DNA of 64,000 nt from Verrucomicrobiaceae bacterium (GCA_015061955.1 SUVO01000007.1:62001-126000), one strand, 5' to 3'; positions 26,107 to 35,338 are shown, counted from the stretch's first letter. Notes: generated from the sequence alone by a model not told the origin. Numbers and translations: made by a program.

Positions 26107-27057
26107 ATGGATAGAAGAAATTTTGTAAAAAATTCACTCATGGCAGGTGGTGCAGTTATGGCATCGGCTAGTACTACTTTTGCTTCAGACGATAAAAAAT
26201 CATTTAAAGGCGAAGCATTTAAGGCAAAGTTTGCTGCTAACTTCTACTTGATTATGAAAACATCAACAAAAGGAATGTCGTTTGTAGATAAACTTCGTTT
26301 CTTTTATGATTGTGGTTTCAGAGCTTTGGAAGATAACGATATGGCTCGTCGTTCGGTGGAAGATCAAAAGATTATCGCCAAGGAAATGGAACGCTTGGGT
26401 ATGGAAATGGGCGTATATACATCGTATGCACCATTCAATGATTTGTGGATGACTGGCAACAGAGCTAATTATAAGCAAAAGGTGCCAGATAAGAAAGAAG
26501 CAATCGAACGTATCAAAAAGCAAATGCTTGCTAATGTAGAAGTGGGTAAGCGTGTAAATGCAAAGTTTACAACTGTTGTTCCAGGTATGTACGACGAACA
26601 ATTAGACTTCGGTTTCCAGTTTGCAAATGTTTTAGAACACTTGAAATATGCAACTGAAATTTGCGAAAAAGCAGGTCTTACAATTGTTCTCGAACCTCTT
26701 TGTGTACGTCATCCTGGAATGTGGTTGCGCAGAAGTGCCGATGCATATGCACTCTGTAAAGCAGTAGGCAGTCCACATTGCAAAATTCTTTACGACGTAT
26801 ATCACCAACAGGTTACTGAAGGTAATTTGATGCGCAGTATGGAATTGGCTTGGGACGAAATTGGTTATTTCCATTTTGGCGATGTTCCAATGCGTACAGA
26901 ACCAGAAAGTGGCGAAATAAACTATCGCAACATAACACAGTACATTTGGGATAAAGGTTATAGAGGTTGCATTGGTACTGAACACTTCTTGTCAGATGTT
27001 TCAGTAGAAGGCGAAAAAAAGTTCCTTGATGCATATCGTTTAATCGATGTAAAATAA
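26107..27057 (+). CDS. Tat-exported TIM-barrel isomerase (hydroxypyruvate isomerase-like)
   Basis: 316 residues with a second twin-arginine signal (MDRRNFVKNSLMAGGAVMA, ending near TTFASDD). The mature part is a hydroxypyruvate-isomerase-like barrel: FFYDCGFRALEDNDM, VLEPLCVRHPGMWL (metal-binding Glu), KILYDVYHQQV (Asp and His), YFHFGDVP and GCIGTEHF. It shares its first seven residues with the Gfo/Idh protein, suggesting a copied export signal. Third gene of the operon, 4 bases after the previous one. Actual substrate unknown. Confidence 0.86.
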   Translation: MDRRNFVKNSLMAGGAVMASASTTFASDDKKSFKGEAFKAKFAANFYLIMKTSTKGMSFVDKLRFFYDCGFRALEDNDMARRSVEDQKIIAKEMERLGMEMGVYTSYAPFNDLWMTGNRANYKQKVPDKKEAIERIKKQMLANVEVGKRVNAKFTTVVPGMYDEQLDFGFQFANVLEHLKYATEICEKAGLTIVLEPLCVRHPGMWLRRSADAYALCKAVGSPHCKILYDVYHQQVTEGNLMRSMELAWDEIGYFHFGDVPMRTEPESGEINYRNITQYIWDKGYRGCIGTEHFLSDVSVEGEKKFLDAYRLIDVK

Positions 27058-27069
27058 TAAAGGCTTTCA

Positions 27070-28047
27070 ATGAAAACTATTTTAGGCGTAGATATCGGTG
27101 GTACTAAGTGTATGGTATGCTTGGGAGAAGCATCGGATAACGGAGAAATTGCAATTCTAAATAAGGTGCGTTTCGAAACCGATTCAGATAATCCCGAACA
27201 AAGTATGGAGCGTATTGCCGATGAACTCGCAAAAATGCTTGAAGGCTATAAAGGTGGTAATCCTGTTGCGATAGGCGTTAGTGTAGGTGGATATGTAGAT
27301 TCAAAAAATGGTATAATTGTTTCTACGCCTGTCATACCTATGCTAAAAAATTATCCAATTGGCGAAATTCTTTCAAAACGTTTCGGCGCACCTGCTTTTG
27401 TTCAAAACGATGCAAACGCTTGTGCTCTTGCTGAATGGCTTTATGGAGCTGGTAAGGGAAGTCAGAATATGATTTTCCTCACTTGTGGCACTGGTCTTGG
27501 TGGAGGCTTGATTTTAGGTGGAAGACTTCACGAAGGCGCATGCTCGAATGCTGGCGAAGTTGGGCATATTAGGCTCGATAGAGTTGGTCCGGTAGGTTGT
27601 GGCAAAGCTGGCTCGTTTGAAGGCTTTTGTTCGGGAGCAGGTATTGCGCAGTTTGCAAAAATGCGTGCTCTTGAGGCGTTGCAAGGTTCAAAGGGTTTTG
27701 CGTTTGCTCCAAACTTGAAGAGTATTGAAACGCTCAATGCAAAAGTTCTTGCCGATGCAGCTAATACTGGCGATGCTGATGCGTTGAAAATCTTCGATGA
27801 AATTGGTACAAATTTGGGTAATGGTTTGGCTATTTTGGTCGATATTTTAAACCCAGATTCAATTGTTATAGGTAGTGTTTTTGTTCGTTGCGAAAATCTT
27901 TTACGCGAACCAATGCAAAAAGCTTTGAATGCCGAAGCTCAGTCTGTTTCAGCAAAGGCATGTAAAGTTCTGCCAGCTAAATTGGGCGATGATATCGGTT
28001 TATATGCAGCTTTTGCAACAGCTTTAAACGGTTTAAATTCTAAATAA
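27070..28047 (+). CDS. ROK-family sugar kinase
   Basis: 325 residues, cytoplasmic. The N-terminal phosphate-binding motif is GVDIGGTKCMVCLG, and FVQNDANACALAEW supplies the catalytic Asp. The family zinc-motif region is present as GHIRLDRVGPVGCGKAGSFEG, which keeps only part of the usual Cys set; another Cys follows in FCSG. Such kinases phosphorylate glucose, allose, N-acetylmannosamine and others. Placed after exported dehydrogenase and isomerase genes, it likely phosphorylates the sugar brought into the cell. No repressor-type DNA-binding domain, so it is a kinase and not a NagC-type regulator. Confidence 0.9.
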   Translation: MKTILGVDIGGTKCMVCLGEASDNGEIAILNKVRFETDSDNPEQSMERIADELAKMLEGYKGGNPVAIGVSVGGYVDSKNGIIVSTPVIPMLKNYPIGEILSKRFGAPAFVQNDANACALAEWLYGAGKGSQNMIFLTCGTGLGGGLILGGRLHEGACSNAGEVGHIRLDRVGPVGCGKAGSFEGFCSGAGIAQFAKMRALEALQGSKGFAFAPNLKSIETLNAKVLADAANTGDADALKIFDEIGTNLGNGLAILVDILNPDSIVIGSVFVRCENLLREPMQKALNAEAQSVSAKACKVLPAKLGDDIGLYAAFATALNGLNSK

Positions 28048-28048
28048 A

Positions 28049-28627
28049 ATGAGAGATTATACAAATCAAATTACTAATTATATTCAAGATCTTACTGATG
28101 CTCTCAATAAGCTCGATAAGAACGAAATTAACGCTTTTATAAATACGCTTGAAGATGCTCGATTGGCGCAGAAGCAAATATTTATAATGGGTAATGGTGG
28201 CAGTGCATCAACAGCATCGCACTTCGTTTGTGATTTCAACAAAGGTGCAAGCTTTGGCATGGAAAATCCACGCTATAAGTTTATATGCTTAAACGACAGC
28301 GTTTCAACTCTCACAGCATACTCGAACGATGTAGCTTACGAAGATGCTTTTGTTGAATTGCTTAAAAATTACTTCCAAGAAGGTGATGTAGTTATAGGTA
28401 TTTCTGGTAGTGGAAATTCTAAAAATGTTTTGAAAGCCATTGAATATGCAAATAACAATGGTGGTAAAACAGTTGGTATAACTGGTTACAATGGTGGTAA
28501 ACTAAAACAGATTGCTCATCAAAGCGTAAATGCAAATGTTGATGATATGCAAATTAGTGAAGACATACATATGATTTTAGATCACTTGTGTATGAAAACT
28601 ATTTGCAATAGTCGAAAGAACGGATAA
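28049..28627 (+). CDS. gmhA: SIS-domain sugar isomerase, phosphoheptose isomerase-like
   Basis: 192 residues with one SIS domain in the GmhA arrangement: MGNGGSASTASHFVCDF, LNDSVSTLTAYSND, GISGSGNSKNVLKAIEYA and a C-terminal EDIHMILDHLCM. GmhA converts sedoheptulose 7-phosphate to glycero-manno-heptose 7-phosphate for LPS or S-layer glycans. Here it starts 1 base after a ROK kinase inside a sugar operon, so it may instead isomerise another sugar phosphate. The gene symbol is tentative. A terminator follows. Confidence 0.8.
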   Translation: MRDYTNQITNYIQDLTDALNKLDKNEINAFINTLEDARLAQKQIFIMGNGGSASTASHFVCDFNKGASFGMENPRYKFICLNDSVSTLTAYSNDVAYEDAFVELLKNYFQEGDVVIGISGSGNSKNVLKAIEYANNNGGKTVGITGYNGGKLKQIAHQSVNANVDDMQISEDIHMILDHLCMKTICNSRKNG

Positions 28628-28648
28628 AGCAATATTTTTATACAATTT

Positions 28649-28680
28649 AAGGCGTCTCATTGTTGAGATGCCTTTTTTTG
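28649..28680 (+). terminator. Terminator of the sugar operon
   Basis: AAGGCGTCTCA and TGAGATGCCTT form a stem of about 11 bp with one G-T pair and a 4-base loop, followed by seven T. It lies 21 bases after the SIS gene. Confidence 0.88.
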
Positions 28681-28692
28681 TAAATAGATAAC

Positions 28693-28721
28693 AAAAAAGC
28701 CATTCAGTTGATGAATGGCTT
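28693..28721 (-). terminator. Terminator of rpmG
   Basis: AAGCCATTCA pairs perfectly with TGAATGGCTT around a 5-base loop. On the minus strand it is followed by six T. It lies 52 bases past the rpmG stop and faces the operon terminator just to its left. Confidence 0.82.
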
Positions 28722-28772
28722 AGTAGAAATTATAAAAAAGAAATTTAATTCTTTGAATCTTCGCAATTGCGA

Positions 28773-28943
28773 TTATTTCTTGATTTCGCGGTGCAATGTT
28801 CTGCGTTTAAGCGAAGGATTGTACTTGAGCTTTTCAACCTTATCCGCTTGCTTCTTGAAGTTGCGGGTAGTCATATAGCGCGAAGGTGATTTACCTTCTT
28901 TGCGAGCTTCTGTACATTCAATTATAACTATTTCGCGTGGCAT
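28773..28943 (-). CDS. rpmG: 50S ribosomal protein L33
   Basis: 56-residue large-subunit protein. MPREIVIIECTEARKEG, MTTRNFKKQADKVEKLKYNP and the C-terminal RRTLHREIK match L33. It keeps one Cys (residue 10) and lacks the other three of the zinc-binding form, so it is a zinc-independent (C-minus) L33. AAAGGA stands at the proper distance before the ATG. Transcribed alone on the minus strand. Confidence 0.93.
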   Translation of the reverse strand: MPREIVIIECTEARKEGKSPSRYMTTRNFKKQADKVEKLKYNPSLKRRTLHREIKK

Positions 28944-29033
28944 AAATGTTGTCCTTTCAGTTATTCTTAAAAAATATCCTAAGCATAATGACTGAAATGT
29001 TTTTAGGTTTCAAGCTTATTTTTTAATAAAGTT

Positions 29034-29597
29034 TTAATTATTTAGAATATTTTTTTTAAGATTTATGTTGTATAATAATTTTGATGTATCGAACCCTCGC
29101 ATTTTTGCAGTAGTTAGAATATGCATTAGCGATATATCATCTAAATTGTCGGTGCGCGATAAAATCCATAAATATTTTTTATCTGGAGTACCTACTAATG
29201 CCCATTTATAGTTTGGTTCAACTTCTAAAATCCAATAGTCTGAATAGAATGGACGAAAGAACGATACTCTTAGTTTAGAATGGTCTTTGAGATCGGGAAT
29301 ATACGCAACTGCAGTTGCTGTTGTGCGTTTACCATTGGCTGAAGTTGCAGAATTTTTTATAGATACAGTGTTGTCGGCATTTAAATTGTATTCTGCTATT
29401 GAATCGAATTTACCTTTTTGAAAAGGTGTTTCAATTCTGGCAATTTCAATCCATTTACCCATATATTTGTTAATATCTATATTTTTGGCTGTGGGCATAT
29501 CGTAGGTAGTTGTACACTCGGTTAAAATAAGTAAAAAAAATATACTTATTGATATTTTTAGCAAAAATTTTAGAGTTTTAAATAGAGGTGATTTCAT
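29034..29597 (-). CDS. Lipocalin family lipoprotein (Blc-like)
   Basis: 187 residues. An extended hydrophobic signal ends in LTEC, with Cys28 as lipid-attachment site. The lipocalin opening YMGKWIEIARIETPFQKG and later WILEVEPNYKWALVGTPDKKYLWILSR match bacterial Blc, an envelope lipoprotein thought to carry or store lipids. Its start is about 130 bases from the divergent HAD gene. Outer-membrane location is inferred from family behaviour. Confidence 0.92.
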   Translation of the reverse strand: MKSPLFKTLKFLLKISISIFFLLILTECTTTYDMPTAKNIDINKYMGKWIEIARIETPFQKGKFDSIAEYNLNADNTVSIKNSATSANGKRTTATAVAYIPDLKDHSKLRVSFFRPFYSDYWILEVEPNYKWALVGTPDKKYLWILSRTDNLDDISLMHILTTAKMRGFDTSKLLYNINLKKNILNN

Positions 29598-29725
29598 TTT
29601 TTATTTCAAGTTCAGTTATTTATCGGAGCTTTTTTATAATTAGAAAAATATATTGTGGTTTTTGTAAAAAAAGTTTGTAAAAAGATGTTTGTAATGCAGA
29701 ATTATGCACAATTTTTTAGGTGCTT

Positions 29726-30397
29726 ATGAACAATTATAAAGGCGTACTTTTTGACCTCGATGGAACTCTTGCCGATAATTATATAGCAATTCACAAGTGT
29801 ACATGTGCTGTGTTTGCAGAGTATGGTGTGCCATTACCAAGTTACGAAAAAGTTTTCAAAACAGTTGGTGGTTCAATTCTAATTACAATGAAACGCTTGT
29901 TGGCAGATTCTGAGTTTGAAAATCTATACGAAAAAATTGCCGACGATTATCTAAAAGTGTATCCTAAATACGTCTATTGCGGATTAAAAGCAATGCCGTA
30001 TGCCGAGAATTTGTTAGTTGCGTTGAAATCGCAAGGTGTAAAATTAGCATGTTTTACCAACAAGCAGAGCGAGGGTGCCGAGCAAGTTTTGGCATATTTA
30101 GGTTTAGATAAATACTTAGATTGTACTATTGCAACAACTTTGCATTCGCCTCGAAAACCCGAAAAAGCTTTTACGGAAATGGCATTGAAAGCGTTAGCTT
30201 TAGATAGTTGCAATGTTATTGGTATTGGCGATTCGCCTTTCGATTATCAGGCGGCACAATGTTGCAATATTGATTCAGCTTTGGTTGCAACAGGTGGCGA
30301 TAGCAAAGATTTTTTGATTGAAAAATGTCGGAATGCAATTGGAATTTTCGACAATTTAAAATGCTTGGCAAAAAAAGTTTTTGATTTAGAAATTTAA
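29726..30397 (+). CDS. HAD-superfamily phosphatase (phosphoglycolate phosphatase-like)
   Basis: 223 residues. Motif I is LFDLDGTLADN (nucleophile Asp and acid/base Asp), motif II is in LACFTNKQSEG, the motif III Lys is in SPRKPEKAF and motif IV is GIGDSPFDY. A helical cap lies between motifs I and II, as in Gph. I prefer ATG 29726 over a GTG two codons upstream. The stop is immediately followed by the recD2 start, so the genes are cotranscribed. A repair-linked role (clearing 3'-phosphoglycolate products) is possible but unproven. Confidence 0.88.
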   Translation: MNNYKGVLFDLDGTLADNYIAIHKCTCAVFAEYGVPLPSYEKVFKTVGGSILITMKRLLADSEFENLYEKIADDYLKVYPKYVYCGLKAMPYAENLLVALKSQGVKLACFTNKQSEGAEQVLAYLGLDKYLDCTIATTLHSPRKPEKAFTEMALKALALDSCNVIGIGDSPFDYQAAQCCNIDSALVATGGDSKDFLIEKCRNAIGIFDNLKCLAKKVFDLEI

Positions 30398-32581
30398 ATG
30401 GCTGAACCCTCCAACAGTGTAAAAATTACTGGCGTAGTTGAACGTATTGTTTTCTTTAACGAAGAAAATTTCTATTGTATTGCATCGTTGAAAGTTCGTT
30501 CAAAAAATGGAACATCGGAAAGTATTACAATTACGGGAATAATGCCATCGTTGCAATGTGGTGAAACTATTGATGTTGTGGGCGAATGGTCGCGACATTC
30601 ATCTTATGGGCGACAAATAAAAGTTAAGGCGTTTGAATCGCGTTTGCCATCTGGGGTATATGGTATAGAAAAATATTTGGGTTCGGGGCTTATAGACGGA
30701 ATTGGTCCAACGTATGCAAAGCGAATTGTCGATGCTTTTGGCGAAAAAACTTTAGATATTATCGACCACTCAAGTGCGCGTTTGCTTGAAGTAAAGGGTA
30801 TTGGTAAAGAGCGATTAGCTCGAATTAAGGCATCGTGGCAAGAGCAGAAAGGCTTGCGTGAAGTTGTTATTGCATTGCGTATTTACGGAATTGGTATGGC
30901 AATGTGTGTGCGCATTATGAAACGTTTTGGTGCCGATGCTCCACGAATTGTACGCGAAGAACCTTACAAGTTGTCGAGAGAAATAGAGGGCATTGGTTTT
31001 AAAACAGCCGATATGATTGCTCTTAACAGTGGCATTTCAAACGAGAGCAAAGAACGCATTTGTGCTGGTGTGTGGCACGTTTTGGGCGAAGCTGAAGCCG
31101 AGGGGCATACATGTGCGATTGTCGGCGAATTGGTGTCGAAGGCATCGTCATTGCTTGATGTAGATGTGCAGAAGTGCTTAGATGCAATTTCAAGTTTAGC
31201 CGAAGAAGGCGCGTTAAAGTACATTGATGATGGCGTTGTTCAGCGCGATAGTTTAGATTATGCAGAACGTAGGATTGTAAATAATCTAAAGCGTATTCAA
31301 CAAGCTCCATCGGTTTTGCCTCCAATAATTGTCGATAAAGCAGTGCAATGGGCTGTTGCTCGAGCAGGTTTTGCATTTGCTCCCGAACAAGAATGTGCAG
31401 TAGCTACTGCTTTAAAAAATAAAATAACAATAATTACAGGAGGTCCTGGTACTGGTAAAACTACAATTTTAAAAGCAGTTTGCGACATTTTAAAGGCGAA
31501 GAAAATTACCCCGGTTTTGGCAGCACCTACTGGCAAGGCTGCGCAACGAATGAGCGAAAGTACTGGAGTTGAGGCAAAGACAATTCACAGATTATTGGGG
31601 TTTGAAGATGGTAAATTTGTGTATAATGAATATCGAACAATACCTGCAAAATTTGTGATTATAGACGAGGCTTCTATGCTCGATACAAAGCTTGCATCGT
31701 CAGTAATTGCAGCTATTGCAAGTTCTGCTCATTTGGTTTTAGTTGGTGATATAGACCAGTTGCCAAGTGTTGGAGCTGGTAATGTTCTCAGGGATATTAT
31801 CGATTCAAATAAGTTTTCAGTTGTTCGCTTAAGTAGAATATTTCGTCAAGGCGAACGTAGTCAGATTGTGTCGGCAGCTCACGGAATTTTAGCTGGCGAT
31901 ACTTCTATGACTGGCGTTTCGAGTGCTCCATTAGACTTAATCGACCCATCTGATGATATTACATTTATTCATTCTGAAACACCTGAAGAGTGTGTCGAAA
32001 CTTGTGTGAAACTTGTAAAAGATAAAATTCCACATTGGTATGGTTTAGATTCTGTTCGCGATGTTCAAATTTTAGCACCAATGCACAAAGGTACTGGTGG
32101 TATTGTTACGTTCAATTACGAGTTGAAAAAATCTTTAAATGGTTCTTCCGATACCCTGAGTTATGGCGGTACTACTTTTGCTGTTGGTGACAAAATTATG
32201 CAAACTCGCAATAATTATGATTTAGATATATTCAATGGCGATATGGGTATTGTGGTGTCGGTAGCACGCGATAATTCTATGCTTGTTGCCGATTTTGATG
32301 GTAAGCGTGTTGCATTGGGAAAATCTGATTTAATCGATTTTCAACAGGCGTATGCTATAAGTATTCATAAGTCGCAAGGCAGTGAATTTCCAATAGTGGT
32401 AATTCCGTTGTTGCGTCAGCATTTTGTAATGTTGCAACGAAATCTTTTGTATACAGCAATTACTCGTGGCAGAAAGAAAGTTTTTGTTGTTGGTAATCAG
32501 AGTGCGTGGTATGGAGCTGTAAAAAATGCACGTTCTGCATCTCGAAAAACATTTTTAAAAAATAGATTGGAAAAATTATGA
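30398..32581 (+). CDS. recD2: SF1B DNA helicase RecD2
   Basis: 727-residue 5'-3' helicase of the RecD2 type, found without RecBC. An N-terminal OB-like domain (VKITGVVERIVFFNEENFYCI) is followed by helix-hairpin-helix segments (GLIDGIGPTYAKRIVDAFG, LLEVKGIGKERLARI), then the motor: Walker A GGPGTGKTTIL, Walker B VIIDEASMLD and motif VI-like AISIHKSQGSEFP. Length and order match the family. Its last four bases are ATGA shared with psd. Confidence 0.95.
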   Translation: MAEPSNSVKITGVVERIVFFNEENFYCIASLKVRSKNGTSESITITGIMPSLQCGETIDVVGEWSRHSSYGRQIKVKAFESRLPSGVYGIEKYLGSGLIDGIGPTYAKRIVDAFGEKTLDIIDHSSARLLEVKGIGKERLARIKASWQEQKGLREVVIALRIYGIGMAMCVRIMKRFGADAPRIVREEPYKLSREIEGIGFKTADMIALNSGISNESKERICAGVWHVLGEAEAEGHTCAIVGELVSKASSLLDVDVQKCLDAISSLAEEGALKYIDDGVVQRDSLDYAERRIVNNLKRIQQAPSVLPPIIVDKAVQWAVARAGFAFAPEQECAVATALKNKITIITGGPGTGKTTILKAVCDILKAKKITPVLAAPTGKAAQRMSESTGVEAKTIHRLLGFEDGKFVYNEYRTIPAKFVIIDEASMLDTKLASSVIAAIASSAHLVLVGDIDQLPSVGAGNVLRDIIDSNKFSVVRLSRIFRQGERSQIVSAAHGILAGDTSMTGVSSAPLDLIDPSDDITFIHSETPEECVETCVKLVKDKIPHWYGLDSVRDVQILAPMHKGTGGIVTFNYELKKSLNGSSDTLSYGGTTFAVGDKIMQTRNNYDLDIFNGDMGIVVSVARDNSMLVADFDGKRVALGKSDLIDFQQAYAISIHKSQGSEFPIVVIPLLRQHFVMLQRNLLYTAITRGRKKVFVVGNQSAWYGAVKNARSASRKTFLKNRLEKL

Positions 32582-33468
32582 GCATTAAATTATTTGATTT
32601 AGAAAAAAAAGAATTCTTCTACGAAAAAGTTCCAGCCGAAGCTTTTATGCAGTTTATGTATAATAGCATGCTTGGTAGATTATCGGTATGGGCTTTATTT
32701 AAACGTGCGTTTTTTTCAAAGCTTGGTGGTTTATGGTCGCATTCAAAATTCAGTAAATGTACAATTGCTGGGTTTATAAAAAACAACAATATTAACGTAG
32801 ATGAAATGTTGTATGCCCCTGAAAATTTTAAGTGCTTTAACGACTTTTTTACAAGAGCTTTAAAAGATGGGGCAAGAACTCCGGAAGGCGTAAATTCGCC
32901 CGATATGGTGTCGTTCCCCAGCGATGGCAGACATCTGCTAATTCGCAATGTAAGTCAGGCTACTTCTTTCTATGTAAAAGGACAGAAGTTTAATATGGCA
33001 GAATTTTTCAAAGATAAAAAATTGGCTGAAGCTTTTGAAGGTTGTGATATGTTAATTTCGCGTTTAGCTCCAGTTGATTATCACAGATTTCATTTCCCAA
33101 TTTCTGGAACAATTGTAGCAAGAAAAGAAATTAAAGGAGCGTTGTTTTCGGTAAGTCCTATTGCGCTTGTAAAGCGTTTGAGCATTTTGTGGGAAAATAA
33201 ACGCGTGTTAAATTTCATAGAAAATCAATACTTCGGTATGTGTGCATTTGTAGAAATAGGTGCAACAAATGTTGGTAGCATTGTAAATTTGCGTAGCGTA
33301 GGTGAGTCAGTTGAACGTGGCGATGTTGCAGGATATTTCAATTTTGCTGGCTCGTGCGTAATTACTCTAATTCCAAAAGACAAATTTCAGTGGAACGAAA
33401 CTTTAATTGAAATGAGTTCGCAAAATGTAGAATGCTACACAAAGGCTGGAAAATTTGCAGGAAAATAA
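32578..33468 (+). CDS. psd: Phosphatidylserine decarboxylase
   Basis: 296-residue membrane-associated enzyme that makes phosphatidylethanolamine. The family makes its pyruvoyl cofactor by self-cleavage at the Gly-Ser of an LGST motif. Here the site reads AGSC (G258-S259), so the cleaved bond is kept but the flanking Leu and Thr differ. RLAPVDYHRFHFPISG carries the conserved Asp-His pair. FNDFFTRALKDGARTP is the usual N-terminal block. It overlaps recD2 by four bases. The psd partner pssA is not in the window. Confidence 0.93.
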   Translation: MSIKLFDLEKKEFFYEKVPAEAFMQFMYNSMLGRLSVWALFKRAFFSKLGGLWSHSKFSKCTIAGFIKNNNINVDEMLYAPENFKCFNDFFTRALKDGARTPEGVNSPDMVSFPSDGRHLLIRNVSQATSFYVKGQKFNMAEFFKDKKLAEAFEGCDMLISRLAPVDYHRFHFPISGTIVARKEIKGALFSVSPIALVKRLSILWENKRVLNFIENQYFGMCAFVEIGATNVGSIVNLRSVGESVERGDVAGYFNFAGSCVITLIPKDKFQWNETLIEMSSQNVECYTKAGKFAGK

Positions 33469-33480
33469 AGGAATAGGCAG

Positions 33481-35304
33481 ATGAAAAACATATATAGCTT
33501 TATTGTTTTATTTATTTGTTGTGCGTGTTTTAGTGTAAATGCTCAAAATGTTCAGCTTATTATAAAAAATATAGATGGTTCATCAGAAATTAAAGATGTT
33601 GTATTGGCAAAACAGTCTGATGGGGCAATGCGTTTAGTAATTCCTGCAAAAGACATAACAAAAGGCGTAAAGTATATAGATATTCAACATCCAAACTTTA
33701 TAGCAAATGTTGGTGATAATGGTTATTGGTTAGGCAATAGAGGTCAGTTAGGATATTTCAAATACAATAAGGGTATTTGGACTACAAATATATATAACAA
33801 TTATCATTTAATTCCTATTCAGGCATTTAAAACTGATAAAGGTATGTTTTTGGCTTGGATAAAAGGTTTGCGTTTCGAGGCTGAAAGTAGAGTTGTTTCT
33901 CGTGAAAATAGGTATTATATGACTTTTCGTATTAGGGTCGAAGAAATGGGTTTTGATGCTTATGAAGATGCCGTTATAGATTATTACAATTTAGGTAAAA
34001 ACGCTCAGTACAGTGAAGTAGGTAGATTTTTCCGAAACAAGCGTTTGTCGATGGGCGAAATTATTCCATTGACTGAAAAAATGAAAAAGTTGCCAAATGT
34101 AAAATATCAGGCAGATACCTTTGTAACACGTTTACACGTGTTTGCATCAAAGCCTCGCGTCCCAGGTGATCAAACTCCAGAGACTGAACCAGATGTTAAA
34201 GTTTTTATGACTACGAAGCAGGCAGAAGATATCATGCAAGCTTTCAAAAATGCAGGAATAGATAAAATGGAATTTTGCTGTGCTGGTTGGACAACAGGTG
34301 GTTATGATGGACGTTTCCCATCTTTGTTTCCTGTTGAAGAATTAATTGGTGGAGAAGCTGGTTTTAAAAAAATGATAGAAAAGGCAAAATCGCTTGGTTA
34401 TACAATAGCGTGTCATACTGCCAATACAGGAGCGTACAAAATATCTCCTATGTGGAGTGAGGACTATATTTGTAAAAAACCTAATGGTTCTCTTTTGCGT
34501 GGAGAAACATATTGGGCTGGAGGAAATACTTATAGAGTGTGTCTCGAACGTGCGTGGCAATTGTTCGTTCCTAAAGAATTGAAACAAGTGAAAGATTTGG
34601 GTGTAAATGGTTCACACTATATTGATGTATTTACTGCAATTTCTCCATATCCATGTTTTGATAAAAATCATGCAACAAATCGTAAACAATCGGCAGAGGC
34701 TCAACGCAAAATTGCACAATTCTGCATTGATAATTTACACGGGTTTTCTTCGGAGTGTGGTGAAGATCATCTTATAAATGAATTAACGTATATAAATTAT
34801 GTAAGTGCTGATATTAAGCGTTGGCAAGGATACAATTTTATAGATAAAAAATTAAAAAATTTTGATACTATATTACCTTTGAAACGTCCTAAAAATTCAA
34901 AAACTTTAATAGATAATATTGTACCACTTTGGGAGATTGTGTATCATGGTTTTGTTTATCATAACGCTGACAGAATAACTCAACGACATACAACTGCATG
35001 GAACAAGCGTATAAGTAAGAAATTACCATTGGTGCTTGTTGAATTTGGGGCTCGTCCAATCTTTTACACAAATTCATTAAAGAATGTAAATCAAATAGCT
35101 AAAGCTTATAGAGAATACAAACCTCTTGCTTACTTATCGACAGTCTTTATGGATTTTCATAAAATTATAAATGAAAATGTACGATTAATAGGTTATGCTG
35201 ATGGTTCTCGCATCGTTATAAATTATGGAAATCAACCATTTTATTTTGAAGGTGTAGATATTCCACCTATTTCGTATAAATTATTAAGAGCATCTGCAAA
35301 ATAA
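33481..35304 (+). CDS. Secreted putative glycoside hydrolase (DUF5696-like), paralogue 1
   Basis: 607 residues with a Sec signal peptide ending SVNAQ near residue 22. The body resembles a TIM-barrel glycoside hydrolase of the DUF5696 type, by recall: GRFPSLFPVEELIGGEAGFKKM, HYIDVFTA, HGFSSECGEDH, PLWEIVYHGFVYHNAD and VEFGARPIFY. The Asp in HYID and the Glu in FSSE are possible catalytic residues because they are conserved in the paralogue at 59039. It stands 12 bases after psd and before a bidirectional terminator. Substrate unknown. An N-terminal ~190-residue beta domain precedes the barrel. Confidence 0.7.
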   Translation: MKNIYSFIVLFICCACFSVNAQNVQLIIKNIDGSSEIKDVVLAKQSDGAMRLVIPAKDITKGVKYIDIQHPNFIANVGDNGYWLGNRGQLGYFKYNKGIWTTNIYNNYHLIPIQAFKTDKGMFLAWIKGLRFEAESRVVSRENRYYMTFRIRVEEMGFDAYEDAVIDYYNLGKNAQYSEVGRFFRNKRLSMGEIIPLTEKMKKLPNVKYQADTFVTRLHVFASKPRVPGDQTPETEPDVKVFMTTKQAEDIMQAFKNAGIDKMEFCCAGWTTGGYDGRFPSLFPVEELIGGEAGFKKMIEKAKSLGYTIACHTANTGAYKISPMWSEDYICKKPNGSLLRGETYWAGGNTYRVCLERAWQLFVPKELKQVKDLGVNGSHYIDVFTAISPYPCFDKNHATNRKQSAEAQRKIAQFCIDNLHGFSSECGEDHLINELTYINYVSADIKRWQGYNFIDKKLKNFDTILPLKRPKNSKTLIDNIVPLWEIVYHGFVYHNADRITQRHTTAWNKRISKKLPLVLVEFGARPIFYTNSLKNVNQIAKAYREYKPLAYLSTVFMDFHKIINENVRLIGYADGSRIVINYGNQPFYFEGVDIPPISYKLLRASAK

Positions 35305-35306
35305 AT

Positions 35307-35338
35307 AATAAAGGCTGATTTATCAATCTGCCTTTATT
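35307..35338. terminator. Convergent terminator between the hydrolase and recO
   Basis: AATAAAGGC and GCCTTTATT pair perfectly, and the inner TGAT/ATC adds partial pairing. It lies immediately after the hydrolase stop and overlaps the recO stop, so it may serve both directions. Confidence 0.7.

Noticed and set aside
22867-28627. Sugar operon as a heptose biosynthesis cluster because of the gmhA-like gene
   Set aside because: HldE, GmhB and heptosyltransferases are absent and the other genes are an exported dehydrogenase, isomerases and a ROK kinase, which fit catabolism better.
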